NCBI GenBank assembly: GCA_046728115.1
Contig: JBKPDW010000072.1
Location: forward strand, 1-64,000
From: CAVSWN01 sp046728115
GTDB lineage: Bacteria; Acidobacteriota; Vicinamibacteria; Vicinamibacterales; CAVVIG01
DNA length: 64,000 bases
Reading direction: 5' to 3'
In this document: positions 18,552 through 27,735 of the stretch, piece by piece
Layout of the letters: each line of letters begins with the position of its first letter
How positions within the stretch are numbered: position 1 is the first letter of the stretch
Notes under the pieces: generated by a model
Database searches by the model: none
What the model saw: the letters and a program-made list of their open reading frames with translations, nothing else
Told to the model about the DNA's origin: nothing
Position numbers and translations under genes: made by a program

Positions 18552-19046
18552 CTACTTCGGAAACTCGCGGCAGGCGTCGACGTCCGAGCCCCAGTACTCG
18601 ATGCACTTGGCGCGATCCATCGGTCCTTTGCCGACGACTTTTTGTAAGAGGAAGTCGGCGACCAGATCGATTTCCCGCTGCTGGAACGTCGCGGGCGGAT
18701 CGGGCATCGGCGATTTCAGATCGGCCTGCTTCATGCCATAGCAGCGGCCGTCGCTGTAGGCGAACTTGTCGAAGGCCGGCATGCCGGTTCCCGGCCGTCC
18801 ACATTTGATCGTCTGAATCAACCTGGCGCGATCGAGCCTCGTTTCACGCAGGTTCGAGCCGTCCGGCATCTGGCTGTCCATCTTGCGGCCGTCAGCCGCC
18901 CACCCGTGACAGGCCTGGCAGTCGCCCTTCTGCAGGTACAGCCGCATCCCCTCGGCGACATCGGCCGCGTCAGGCGCCTGGGCGTGGCTGGCCGCGACCA
19001 CGCACGCCGCCAGCATCAGCACCGCTGCGCCAAGCGTCCTCTTCAT
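18552..19046 (-). CDS. Exported monoheme cytochrome c
   Basis: This encodes a 164-residue c-type cytochrome with a signal peptide (about 1-23, SHAQ) and a single CQACH site (C43, C46, H47). M89 in GTGMPAFD is a likely distal ligand. Extra cysteines at C82 and in GRCYG, AKCIE and DACREF may form disulphides. The ATG at 19046 has GAGGAG five bases upstream, and the GTG two codons earlier overlaps that site, so the ATG is preferred. It is tail-to-tail with a PQQ dehydrogenase (4 bp apart) and probably serves it. The form resembles the cytochromes found next to lanthanide alcohol dehydrogenases. Confidence 0.83.
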   Translation of the reverse strand: MKRTLGAAVLMLAACVVAASHAQAPDAADVAEGMRLYLQKGDCQACHGWAADGRKMDSQMPDGSNLRETRLDRARLIQTIKCGRPGTGMPAFDKFAYSDGRCYGMKQADLKSPMPDPPATFQQREIDLVADFLLQKVVGKGPMDRAKCIEYWGSDVDACREFPK

Positions 19047-19063
19047 GTCCACTCCTCGTTGAC

Positions 19064-19087
19064 CTCTGAAATCTGAACTCTGAAATG
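19064..19087. repeat. CTCTGAAATCTGAA repeat tract
   Basis: Two tandem copies of CTCTGAAAT/CTGAACTCTGAAAT lie between the cytochrome start and the end of the preceding minus-strand gene. They are related to the tracts at 4475-4567 and 40341-40393. Confidence 0.5.
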
Positions 19088-19954
19088 TCAGCGCGGCACG
19101 CCGAGCAGTCCTTCGGCTTTCAGGATCAGATTCATCTGCGCGACCGCCTGCTGGAGGCTCTCATCGCTGATGCGCCTGGTCAAGCCCTCGAGGTCGACCG
19201 CAAGCCTCGTGCCCGCTGAAGGGTCTGTCGACGAGCGTGTTTGCCGCGCGGCCGCGATGGCCTGATCGATCAATTCCAGAACGGTCGAAAGCGACGACAA
19301 GACCTGAGCGGCCTTCAAGGCCATGTCACCCGTCGCGCCGTCGGCGGTCATCGCCAGACCGAGATGCTGCACGGCGCCCGCTGTCGCCTTCTTGACCCCG
19401 TAGCCGGCGCCCGGCCCTTTCGGTTCGACGCCGGGATCGAGCGCGTGCAGGACGTGTCCCGCATGAAGGTGGACGTCATCCAGCCTCGAGGCCTTGGCCG
19501 CGAGCCTGGCGTGCTCGAGGGCCACTCGCGCTTCGTCGATGGCGACCGGGAGGAATCCGCGTGAGCCAGGCGTATCGCGCCAGGTCGTCATCACATGGAG
19601 GATGTGAAGATGCGCAGGAATCGCCTCGATTCGCGCGACGAGAATGGCGTCCCCGCTCAGTTCGCCGGTGATTCGTACGGGCCGCCCCGCGTACAACGGC
19701 AGACCCATCGCGTCTTGATTCGCGATCGGCACCACACGGCCGTCACGATCGACGAGCACGTACTTCTCGAGCGCCTTGATGCAGGCGAGCAGACATTGCC
19801 GGTCGGTGTCGCCGGCGGCTCTCGATTGATGCGAGGCGCCGCACAGGTTGTCAGAGAGTCTGCCGGTGAAGGATTGCTGCGCCTCGAGATGCGACCGCGC
19901 GCCGCCGCCGAGGAACGCCAGGACCGCAAAGAGCGCAAAGACGTGCTTGAACAC
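19088..19954 (-). CDS. Secreted protein of unknown function
   Basis: This encodes a 288-residue exported protein starting at a GTG two bases after the ankyrin gene stop. A signal peptide (about 1-25, HLEAQ) is followed by a first domain of about 85 residues (SDNLCGASHQ, CLLACIKALEKYVLVDRDGRV, GRPVRITGEL) that looks like a small beta-barrel with paired cysteines. A predicted helical second half contains HLHAGHVLHALDPG. The cysteine and histidine positions could hold a metal, but this is speculation. It is the last gene of the long minus-strand run that begins at 32998. I do not recognise a family. Confidence 0.7.
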   Translation of the reverse strand: MFKHVFALFAVLAFLGGGARSHLEAQQSFTGRLSDNLCGASHQSRAAGDTDRQCLLACIKALEKYVLVDRDGRVVPIANQDAMGLPLYAGRPVRITGELSGDAILVARIEAIPAHLHILHVMTTWRDTPGSRGFLPVAIDEARVALEHARLAAKASRLDDVHLHAGHVLHALDPGVEPKGPGAGYGVKKATAGAVQHLGLAMTADGATGDMALKAAQVLSSLSTVLELIDQAIAAARQTRSSTDPSAGTRLAVDLEGLTRRISDESLQQAVAQMNLILKAEGLLGVPR

Positions 19955-19956
19955 CG

Positions 19957-21477
19957 TTACTCGGAGGCACCCAGCCGCTTGAGCAGCGCCACGGTGCCTG
20001 GGTGCGCGATTTGGACAGGAGGCTCGAATCCCAGCAAGTCAGCGCCGACAGGTGTCGCCGTCCGCCCCCGTCCGACCGTCGACCCGAACATGGCGGCTGC
20101 CAGCGGCGTAATCCCTCGCCGGTTTCTGACGTTGACGTCGGCGCCGCGCTCGACGAGGAATTGCACGACGGTGTCGTACCCCAGCGAGGCGGCGACGTGC
20201 AGCGCGGTGTCGCCGGCCGGGTTCGCGGCCTTCACGTCGCCACCCAGTCGCATGGCCGCTGCGACGCCCTCGCCCACGCGGATTTCCGGCTCGACCTTGC
20301 CGAAGTCAATCGTTTCGATGCCGCGCCGGCTCGCCGTGCGGCTCGATCCCATGCCTGCCGCGAGCATGAGCGCATCTGCGCCGTTCGGCATCGTGAGGCT
20401 TCCATCGGCGCCCCCGGCCACGAGCGCGGTCATGATCTCGGGCTCGAGAAACCGGGCGGCCAGCAGGTACGGCGTCGAGCCGACGAGCGTCGCCGGCAGA
20501 TTCCAATCCGTGGTGTCGCGCCGCATCGGCGTGCCCTTCGTCGTCCGCAGATTCGGATTCGCGCCGCGAGCGAGGAGCGTCTTCACCAGCGTCGCATCGC
20601 TCCTCAGGACCGCGGCGTGGAGCGCCGCGTAGCCGCCGCCGGACGCATTCGGATCCGCCCCGTGCTCGAGGAGCAGCGCCGCGACTGCTCCATTGCCGCT
20701 ATGAGCGGCGAGTACGAGCGCGCTCACGCCATCCGGCTGCACGTCGTTCGGATCGGCACCGGCTTTCAACAGAAGCTTCGCGGAGTCGATGTCGCCCACA
20801 CGCGCCGTGAACAGCAGCGGCGTGGTACCGCCGCGAAGCACCGTATAGTTCAGCTCCTCGCGTCCGGCACGCTGCGTCTGCTCGCCGACGACGGTCTGGG
20901 CGTAGATCCGGGAGCGGGCGCGAATATTGGCGTGAGCGTCGATGAGCGCCTGGACGACATCGGCGTGCCGCTCGGAGGCAGCCCACATGAGCGCGGTCTG
21001 ATCGTGCTCATGCTCCTTTGCGTTCACGTCGGCGCCGTGCGCGATCAGCGCCTGGACGGCCTTCGCGCCGCCGGCGCGGGCGCACGTCATGAGCACCGTT
21101 TCACCGTTCAACAGCGCCGCCCTGGCGTTGGCGCCTCCCGCCAGCAGGCGCTCCACCATAGGCGCGCTGCGGTTGGTACACGCCAAATGGAGCGGCGTCG
21201 CGCCCAGATCGTTGGCGGCGTTCGCGCGCGCCCCGGCGCGAATGAGGAGATCGGCCATGGCGAGGTCGTCGCGGTGCACGGCCCAGTGCAGCGCCGTTGC
21301 GCCGTCGCCTTGCGTCGCGTTGACGTCGAGTCCTGCGGGGCGCTCTTTCAGCAGCGCGTTCACGGATTCGAGATCCCGATTCTTGACCGCCTGAATGAGG
21401 CGCAGATCGGCTGCCGCTCCGGCGCCGCCCAGCGCCAGAAGTACACCCGCGACGCTACAGAGAAAGGATCCGCGCAT
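19957..21477 (-). CDS. Secreted ankyrin-repeat protein (copy B)
   Basis: This encodes about 506 residues with a Sec signal peptide (MRGSFLCSVAGVLLALGG) and about nine to ten ankyrin repeats. Examples are GATALHWAVHRDDLAMADLL, GETVLMTCARAGG, GVSALVLAAHSGNGAVAALL and GDTALHVAASLGYDTVVQFL. Ankyrin repeats bind proteins; export is unusual outside this group. The start at MRGSF overlaps the DUF1552 gene by 23 bases. It is paralogous to the gene at 27736-29094, sharing repeat order and several loop sequences. It is the third member of the downstream copy of the DUF1592-DUF1552-ankyrin module. Confidence 0.87.
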   Translation of the reverse strand: MRGSFLCSVAGVLLALGGAGAAADLRLIQAVKNRDLESVNALLKERPAGLDVNATQGDGATALHWAVHRDDLAMADLLIRAGARANAANDLGATPLHLACTNRSAPMVERLLAGGANARAALLNGETVLMTCARAGGAKAVQALIAHGADVNAKEHEHDQTALMWAASERHADVVQALIDAHANIRARSRIYAQTVVGEQTQRAGREELNYTVLRGGTTPLLFTARVGDIDSAKLLLKAGADPNDVQPDGVSALVLAAHSGNGAVAALLLEHGADPNASGGGYAALHAAVLRSDATLVKTLLARGANPNLRTTKGTPMRRDTTDWNLPATLVGSTPYLLAARFLEPEIMTALVAGGADGSLTMPNGADALMLAAGMGSSRTASRRGIETIDFGKVEPEIRVGEGVAAAMRLGGDVKAANPAGDTALHVAASLGYDTVVQFLVERGADVNVRNRRGITPLAAAMFGSTVGRGRTATPVGADLLGFEPPVQIAHPGTVALLKRLGASE

Positions 21478-22798
21478 CGATGCGTCCAGTGCTGTCCCCA
21501 ATCGAATCGCGGTGGATGCCGAACTGTTCCAGCAGCGTGAGGTGCAGATTCGCCAGCGGCATGTTCGTCAAGCGGACATGCCGTCCCCCCTTCAGCGTGC
21601 CGGCGCCTCCGCCCGCAAGGATCATCGGGATGTCGATCGGCGCATGGCTGTTGCTGTCGGCGATCCCCGCGCCGTACATCATCGTCACATGGTCGAGCAG
21701 CGTGCCGTCGCCGTCGGGCGTCGCCTGCAGCTTGCCGAGCAGCTTCGCGAACATCCGCATGTGATAGGCGTTGATCTTGGCGACCTTCGCCACCTTCTCA
21801 GGCTCCTGCTGATGGTGCGAGATGGGATGGTGCGCATCGGGCACGCCAATCTGCGGATACGTCATGCCGCTGTGCTCGTGCCCCAGCATCAGCGTGATGA
21901 CGCGCGTGAGATCGCATTGAAACGCGAGCACCTCCAGGTCGAGCATCAGGTTCACATGATCTTCCCAGGTCGGCGGGATGCCCGGCGGGTGATCGACGAG
22001 CGGTAGCTCGCGATCGCTCTGCGCTTCGGCGATCTGGATGCGCTGCTCCACGTCGCGGACCGCGTCGAGATATTCGGTGAGCTTCGTCCGATCGTCTGGC
22101 GGGAGCGCGCCCTGCAGGTGCGCGACCTCGTCGCGCACCGAATCGAGCACGCTCCGCTGCCGGCGCAGCCGCGCGAGCCGCGCCATCGGATCGGTGCTCG
22201 TCGTGTCGCCGAACAGGCGCTCGAAAATCGCGCGCGGGTTGTTCTGCGTCGGCAGCGGCGTGTTCGGGCTCTTCCAGCTGATCGTGTTGGTGTAGGGACA
22301 CGCGAAACCGGTGTCGCAGGCGCCGGAGGTTTCGCCCGACTCTATCGCCAGCTCGAGCGACGGGACCTGCGTGACCTTGCCGGTTTCCTGCGCGAGGATC
22401 TGATCCATCGAGATGCCGGCGTCGAGCCACGTCTCGCTCGTGGGCGGCGAGACGTCGGTGAGAAACCGCGTGCTTGCCTTGGCGTGCGCGCCGCCGGGCC
22501 GTCCCGCCGTCGGAATGCACTCCAGTCCGCTCAATACGAGCACGTGCTCGCGAAACGGCGCCAGCGCGCGCAGCGTCGGCGTCAGCTCGTAGCCCGTACC
22601 CTCGGTCAACGGCAGGTAGTCCTTCATGATCATGCCGTTGGGCACATACATGACGCCAAACCGGTTGATCGGTCTGGCAGCTGTCTTCTGAAATGCCGAG
22701 AGCGCTGGCACCATGCTGTCGAGCAGCGGCAGCGCCACCATCGACCCCAGGCCGCGCAACACGGTCCGCCGCGGTATCGCACGTTTCGAAATGATCAT
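21455..22798 (-). CDS. DUF1552 protein, Tat-exported (copy B)
   Basis: This encodes a 447-residue protein with a twin-arginine signal (PRRTVLRGLGSMVALPLLDS). The DUF1552 pattern is clear: GVMYVPNGMIMKDY, LSGLECI, AHAKASTRFLTD, SWKSPNTPLP, AIFERLFGD, GHEHSGMTYPQIGVPDAHHPISHH and GGGAGTLKGGRH. The family is related to the DUF1501/alkaline-phosphatase-like group and is usually found beside DUF1592. The conserved histidines (HEH, HH, HH) are likely metal ligands. Its biochemical role is not established. Its ATG overlaps the DUF1592 stop (ATGA). A paralogue is at 29098-30438. Confidence 0.88.
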   Translation of the reverse strand: MIISKRAIPRRTVLRGLGSMVALPLLDSMVPALSAFQKTAARPINRFGVMYVPNGMIMKDYLPLTEGTGYELTPTLRALAPFREHVLVLSGLECIPTAGRPGGAHAKASTRFLTDVSPPTSETWLDAGISMDQILAQETGKVTQVPSLELAIESGETSGACDTGFACPYTNTISWKSPNTPLPTQNNPRAIFERLFGDTTSTDPMARLARLRRQRSVLDSVRDEVAHLQGALPPDDRTKLTEYLDAVRDVEQRIQIAEAQSDRELPLVDHPPGIPPTWEDHVNLMLDLEVLAFQCDLTRVITLMLGHEHSGMTYPQIGVPDAHHPISHHQQEPEKVAKVAKINAYHMRMFAKLLGKLQATPDGDGTLLDHVTMMYGAGIADSNSHAPIDIPMILAGGGAGTLKGGRHVRLTNMPLANLHLTLLEQFGIHRDSIGDSTGRIDARILSL

Positions 22799-25218
22799 GG
22801 GTCCCCCGACATCGCCATGCTGAACGGCGTGCTCTTCGCGATGCCTGTGATGATCGACGACCACGTGTAGTCGGCGGCCGCCGCGTCGCCCGCGATCCGA
22901 CGGACGGCCGGCATGTCGCGATAGTCGAGACCTCGCCCCAGTGCGTACGCCAGAAGCTTTCCTGTGAGCGTCCGGGCGAAGTCCTCTTTGTGGCCGGCGA
23001 CGAAAGCGCGCAGACCGGCGATGCCCTCGAACCTGGTGCCGTCCGGAAACGACGCCGACGGATCGATCGAAACGCCGTCGCTCACCGTGCGCCACTTTCC
23101 CAACGCGTCGAAGTTCTCGAGCGAGAAACCCAGCGGATCCATACGCTGGTGACACGACGCGCACGCGGGATTTTTCCGATGCATCTCCATGCGGTCGCGC
23201 AGGGATTGCGGCTGACCGTCGGCGCCCGCCTCTTTGAGCGCAGGGATGTCGGCCGGCGGCGGCGGTGGAGGCGCGCCCAGCACGTTCGCCAGCAGCCATC
23301 GGCCGCGCATCGTCACCGACGTGCGATTCGGGTACGACGTGACCGTCAAGATGCTCGCCTGGCCGAGCAGTCCTCCGCGCGTCGCGTCGGGAAACGTCAC
23401 GCGCCGGAAATGGCTGCCGTACACGTTGCCGATTCCGTAGTGAGCGGCGAGCCGTTCGTTGAGGAACGAATAGTCGGCCGTCAACAGCTCCACGACGCCG
23501 CGGTTGTCGCGAAGCTGGCTGCTGATGAACATCTTCGTCTCCTGCGCCATCGCGTCGCGCAGGTTTTCGTCGAACTCGGGATACAGCTCGGTGTCGGGGA
23601 CGATGCCCGGAAGTCTGTTCAGCTCGAGCCATCGGCTCGCGAAGTTGTCGACGAGCGCGTTCGCGCGCGGATCGCGAAGCATGCGGCGCACCTGCTGCTC
23701 GAGCGCCGCCGGATCGGTCAGCTTTCCGCGAATCGCCGCCTCTCGCAGCTCGTCGTCCGGGACGCTGCTCCATAAGAAGAACGACAAACGCGAGGCGATG
23801 TCCAGATCGCTGAGGCGATACGTGGATCCTGGCGCCACCCCCGCGGGTTCGCGTTCGATGCGGAAGAGAAAGCTCGGCGCCGCGAGGATGCGTTCGAGGC
23901 CGCGTTGAATGCCAGCGTCGAAGCTGCCTTCCGATCGGCCCGACTTGTAGAAATCCAGCAGAGGCTGCAGATCACGATCGGTGACAGGACGCCGATAGGC
24001 ACGTGCCGCCAGCGTCGACAGAATCTTCGTCGCGCACGGCAGCTCCGATGCGGCGTCCCGTGGACGGCAGAGAAACACGTGGCGCCGGCTCGCTGAGTCG
24101 CCGGCCGCCGGCGCGCCGTACGGACCACCGATCATCACGATCTCGACGGCGGGATTGCCATGGTAGTACTCGTTGGTCGTCCGTCCGAAGCCTGTCTGGG
24201 GCGGCTGCCGGATGCCTTCAGGCTCCCAGAAGCGCCTGACGAACGACACGCCCACTTCGTGCAGCCCGGCCTTCACGGGGACGCGCACTTCAAGATGCGC
24301 GTCGGCCGTGTGCATGTACTCTTCGAACTCGGGATCGCCCTGCGTATTTCCGGCGAAATTCTCGGGAGCCGTCATCCCCTTCGCTTCGCCGCCGACGGTG
24401 AACCGCTGCAACCGCACGCCGTCGAGACGGATGTCGATCTGGTGCGGCTCGCCCACGCCGATGATGTAGTCGTACTCCTGTCGCCGCAGCAGGACCTTGA
24501 TCGTGTACTCGCCATCGAGCGGAAAAGAATGACGAATCAGCGCGCCGCCCTGCGATCCGAACGGCAGGTCGTCGCCGAGCCGATCGTCCTGCACCAGCGC
24601 CTTCGAGATTTTGAACGCCTCGATCACGGGTTGGAGCGCGGGATCGCCGACAGCGAGGCGGCTCACCGTGCGCGCGGCGGCCAGATAGTTCTCGAGCAGC
24701 CCCGGCGACACCGAGAGGACAGTCGCCACGTTATCGAAGCCTTCCTGATCGGCTTCGTCCGACGGCAGCAGCGCACGTCCATCGATCTCGAGTCCCAGCA
24801 GATCCCGAATCGCGTGGGCGTACTCGCTGCGGTTCAGGCGGTGAACGGGCACGCGGCCGGGATGGGGCTTCGCCGCAGCCGCTGCGTCGAGCTCGCTTTC
24901 CAAGGCCGCGATGGCCGCCTTGTAGGAGGCGGCATCGGGACGCGGTCGGCCCGTAGGCGGCATCTCGCCCGTGCGCAGCCTGGTCACAACTTTTTCCCAC
25001 AGCTGCGCGTTGTCGCCGACGTGGGTCGCATCCAGCGTGTCCAGTTGCAGCCCAGCCGTCTTGAGTCGGCTGTTATGGCAACCGACACAGTACTGATCCA
25101 GGATCTCGCGCGTCGTGGGCGCAGGAGCCGCAGGACTTCCTGTCAGGACGCTAGTCCACGCTGGTGCCAGCGCGATCAGCGCCAGAAGACCGCGCGAACG
25201 GGCCGGTCGGTGTGGCAT
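22795..25218 (-). CDS. DUF1592/DUF1588/DUF1585 diheme protein (copy B)
   Basis: This encodes an 807-residue exported protein with a signal peptide (about 8-30). A cytochrome-like N-terminal domain has CVGCH (C44, C47, H48). It is followed by DUF1587 (VHRLNRSEYAHAIRDLLGL), a beta-rich linker domain, DUF1592 (RLSFFLWSSVPDDELREAA, YSFLNERLAAHYG), DUF1588 with a second heme CASCH (C686, C689, H690) and DUF1585 at the end (KLLAYALGRGLDYRD). This order is standard for the family. The ATG at 25218 is preceded by GGAG; an upstream TTG is less likely. The function is unknown; two hemes point to electron transfer in the periplasm. Confidence 0.88.
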   Translation of the reverse strand: MPHRPARSRGLLALIALAPAWTSVLTGSPAAPAPTTREILDQYCVGCHNSRLKTAGLQLDTLDATHVGDNAQLWEKVVTRLRTGEMPPTGRPRPDAASYKAAIAALESELDAAAAAKPHPGRVPVHRLNRSEYAHAIRDLLGLEIDGRALLPSDEADQEGFDNVATVLSVSPGLLENYLAAARTVSRLAVGDPALQPVIEAFKISKALVQDDRLGDDLPFGSQGGALIRHSFPLDGEYTIKVLLRRQEYDYIIGVGEPHQIDIRLDGVRLQRFTVGGEAKGMTAPENFAGNTQGDPEFEEYMHTADAHLEVRVPVKAGLHEVGVSFVRRFWEPEGIRQPPQTGFGRTTNEYYHGNPAVEIVMIGGPYGAPAAGDSASRRHVFLCRPRDAASELPCATKILSTLAARAYRRPVTDRDLQPLLDFYKSGRSEGSFDAGIQRGLERILAAPSFLFRIEREPAGVAPGSTYRLSDLDIASRLSFFLWSSVPDDELREAAIRGKLTDPAALEQQVRRMLRDPRANALVDNFASRWLELNRLPGIVPDTELYPEFDENLRDAMAQETKMFISSQLRDNRGVVELLTADYSFLNERLAAHYGIGNVYGSHFRRVTFPDATRGGLLGQASILTVTSYPNRTSVTMRGRWLLANVLGAPPPPPPADIPALKEAGADGQPQSLRDRMEMHRKNPACASCHQRMDPLGFSLENFDALGKWRTVSDGVSIDPSASFPDGTRFEGIAGLRAFVAGHKEDFARTLTGKLLAYALGRGLDYRDMPAVRRIAGDAAAADYTWSSIITGIAKSTPFSMAMSGDP

Positions 25219-25251
25219 GTCGAGTTGCTCCGGCAAGTATGCGCCCGAGTC

Positions 25252-26880
25252 TCAGAACTCCGCGAGCGCAAATGCGGTCAGCGTGGTCCCCACTGGCATG
25301 AGCACGTATTGGCGGCCGTCGACCATATACGTGATCGCACCTGCGTACAGCGACGAACCCGTCTGGAAGTGCCAGAGGTTTTTGCCGGTCTTCGCATCGA
25401 ACGCCATCAGATTGCCCGACCCGCCCGCGAACACGAGCCCCGACGCGGTCGACAGCACGCCAGCCCACGACTGCGTCGTGTAGGGAAACTCCCAGCGGCG
25501 ATCGCCGGTCGCGACGTCGATCGCGCGCAGGGCACTGTAATTGGTTTCGATCAGCCGCTGCACCGCGCCGCCCCGATACGCGTCGCCGGCGTTGTAGTCG
25601 TCCTTCCAGGAAAAGAAGACGCCGCACGACTCGCGCGCCGTGACGAAAAACAGACCCAGCGACGGATCGAACGACGGTGGCATCCAGTTCGTGCCGCCGG
25701 ACTGATCCGGACAGACTTTCGTCCCTTCCTCACTCGGGACGCTGTTCGGCAGCAGCATCGGCCGGCCGTCGGGTCGAATCTCCTTGGCCCACGTCGTTTC
25801 GATGAAGGGCCTGGCTTTGATCAGTTTCCCGGTCGCGCGATCGAGCACGTAGAAAAAGCCGTTGCGGTTCGCGAACAGCACCACTTTTCGGAGTTGGCCG
25901 TCGAGCGTCAGATCGGCCAGGACCGGCATCTGCGTCGAGTCGTAGTCCCAGATGTCGTGCGGCGTGAACTGGTAGTGCCAGCGTATCTTGCCGGTGTCGG
26001 CCTCGAGCGCCACGACCGACGCGGTGTACAAGTTGTCGCCTTCGCGCTCCGCGCCGTTGTAATCGGGTCCCGCGTTCCCGGTGCCCCAGTACACGAGATC
26101 GAGTTCCGGATCGTACGCGCCAGGCACCCAGATCGATCCGCCGCCGTGCTCCCAGGCCTTTGCGTCGGTCCCACGCCAGGTGCCGTGGCCGGGATCGCCC
26201 GGGCCGGCCGTCGTGTAGAACCGCCAGACCTGCTTGCCGGTCTGCGCGTCGTACGCGTCGATGAAGCCGCGCACACCGTACTCGGCACCGGCCACGCCGA
26301 CCAGCACTTTGTCTTTCACGACGAGCGGGGCGGTCGTGCCGCTGTACCCGTGCCGGTAGTTCTCCATCGCCGTGTCCCACTCGAGCGCACCCGTCTTCCG
26401 ACTGATTGCCACGACGTGGGCGTCGAGCGTCGTCTTGAAGAGCCGATCGCCAAGCACGCCGAAGCCACGGTTGACGAGTCCGCAGCAGGCAATGAGTCCA
26501 CTCGGAAGATCGCGTCTATACCGCCAGATCTGCCGGCCGGTGCGGGCATCGATCGCCCAGCCGGTGTCGAGCGGCCCGGTCACATAGATCACGCCGTCGA
26601 GCACGAGCGGAGCCGCCTCGAACTTGCCGAGCGTGTCGGTCTGAAACTGCCATTGCGCGACAAGGCGATTCACGTTCGCAGGCGTGATCTGCGTCAACGG
26701 ACTATGTCGATGGTTGGCGTAGTCGCCTGCGTATGTGAGCCAACGCGCCGGATTCTTCAGGCCCTCGCGCAGGTCCTGCGCCGTGACTTGAGAAACAGGC
26801 GGCTGCTGCGCCGCGGCCGGCCACGAGACCGCCGCGGCCAGAAGTGTCACTCGAATCGTGCGAACCATCACGGCGCGCAT
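25252..26880 (-). CDS. PQQ-dependent alcohol dehydrogenase (lanthanide-type motif)
   Basis: This encodes about 542 residues: a periplasmic quinoprotein with a signal peptide (LLAAAVSWPAAAQ). Propeller docking motifs recur (IDARTGRQIW, YDAQTGKQVW, LEADTGKIRW). C132-C133 form the PQQ-site vicinal disulphide. The active site reads HDIWDYDST with D312 catalytic and D314 at the lanthanide position. A GGAGG lies five bases before the ATG at 26880. An ATG at 26895 overlapping the cytochrome stop (ATGA) is an alternative start. It is closely related to the enzyme at 2798-4474 and has the same cytochrome partner upstream. The gene sits between the two DUF1592-DUF1552-ankyrin modules. Confidence 0.88.
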   Translation of the reverse strand: MRAVMVRTIRVTLLAAAVSWPAAAQQPPVSQVTAQDLREGLKNPARWLTYAGDYANHRHSPLTQITPANVNRLVAQWQFQTDTLGKFEAAPLVLDGVIYVTGPLDTGWAIDARTGRQIWRYRRDLPSGLIACCGLVNRGFGVLGDRLFKTTLDAHVVAISRKTGALEWDTAMENYRHGYSGTTAPLVVKDKVLVGVAGAEYGVRGFIDAYDAQTGKQVWRFYTTAGPGDPGHGTWRGTDAKAWEHGGGSIWVPGAYDPELDLVYWGTGNAGPDYNGAEREGDNLYTASVVALEADTGKIRWHYQFTPHDIWDYDSTQMPVLADLTLDGQLRKVVLFANRNGFFYVLDRATGKLIKARPFIETTWAKEIRPDGRPMLLPNSVPSEEGTKVCPDQSGGTNWMPPSFDPSLGLFFVTARESCGVFFSWKDDYNAGDAYRGGAVQRLIETNYSALRAIDVATGDRRWEFPYTTQSWAGVLSTASGLVFAGGSGNLMAFDAKTGKNLWHFQTGSSLYAGAITYMVDGRQYVLMPVGTTLTAFALAEF

Positions 26881-26891
26881 GCTCGCCTCCG

Positions 26892-27725
26892 TCATCTCGT
26901 CGCCGCGTTCGCGGCGCGTAGCGACGTCAAGTACGACAGCAGATCGTCGAGGTCGCGATCGTTCAGTCGATCGGGCCCGTAGACGGGCATCAACGACTGC
27001 TTGTCGATCGTGAGGGTAGTCAGGTTGGCCTTGAGGAATCCCCGCAGCTGCTCGCGCGTATCCATGATCTGGATCGAGAACTCGTCTTCGTTCTTTTTGA
27101 CGCCGCGAATCCGCTCCCCCTCGCGCGTCACGATCGTCACCGGCTCGTATCCCGGCCTGATGACGTCGCTCGATCCTCGCAGCTTGCTCACGAGGCCTGC
27201 GCGCGGCCGGCCCGATCCAATCCGCGACAGATCGGGGCCGAGCTGCCCGCCACGGCCATTCGCTCTGTGACAACTGCTGCAGTTGGCGCGGAAGATCTGC
27301 TCGCCGTTGCCGGCATCGCCCGTCGATGCCGATGCGGGCGTGGCGTTCAAGGTTCGGACGTAGGCGAGGATTTGCCAGATGTCCTTGTCGAGCACACGCT
27401 GCGGATCGGCGGCGGTCATCTCCGTGCCCGGTACGCCTCGCCGCACGATGTCGAACATCCGGTCGTCGGTCCCACCCGCGGCCCAGAACCCGGTGAGGTC
27501 TGGGCCGAGATATCCGCGCGCATCGGGACCGTGACAGCCCGCGCACCGTGTACGGAACATTGCGCCGCCGTTGCTGATCGCCTGAGGATTTCCCTCGAGT
27601 GGATTCTTCGTGGGACGCGCATCGGCGCGCGCCGCGGTCCGATCCTGAGCCATCGCGAGGCGCTCCCCGCCGAGGCCGAGCGCCATCGTCATCAACGCTG
27701 CGATCATCGACGCTGTCCGCCCCAC
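26892..27725 (-). CDS. Exported diheme cytochrome c
   Basis: This encodes a 277-residue periplasmic cytochrome with CAGCH (C61, C64, H65) and CSSCH (C149, C152, H153), and M103 (GTEM) as a likely ligand. The second half carries the TIGR02603-like insert (VTREGERIRGVKKNEDEFSIQ), as in the paralogue at 2022-2801. The GTG start at 27725 is supported by AAGGAGG five bases upstream; the ATG six codons later has no such site. It lies 11 bases after the ankyrin gene and is coupled to the PQQ dehydrogenase, whose electrons it probably accepts. Confidence 0.87.
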   Translation of the reverse strand: MGRTASMIAALMTMALGLGGERLAMAQDRTAARADARPTKNPLEGNPQAISNGGAMFRTRCAGCHGPDARGYLGPDLTGFWAAGGTDDRMFDIVRRGVPGTEMTAADPQRVLDKDIWQILAYVRTLNATPASASTGDAGNGEQIFRANCSSCHRANGRGGQLGPDLSRIGSGRPRAGLVSKLRGSSDVIRPGYEPVTIVTREGERIRGVKKNEDEFSIQIMDTREQLRGFLKANLTTLTIDKQSLMPVYGPDRLNDRDLDDLLSYLTSLRAANAATR

Positions 27726-27735
27726 GGCCGCCTCC

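Noticed and set aside
22799..23773. N-terminal extension of the DUF1552 frame
   Set aside because: It lies inside the DUF1592 gene in another frame. The Tat signal at 22798 is the proper start.
24160..26982. A 940-codon plus-strand frame across two minus-strand genes
   Set aside because: It covers DUF1592 and PQQ genes with strong heme and active-site motifs on the other strand. The translation has no recognisable domain.
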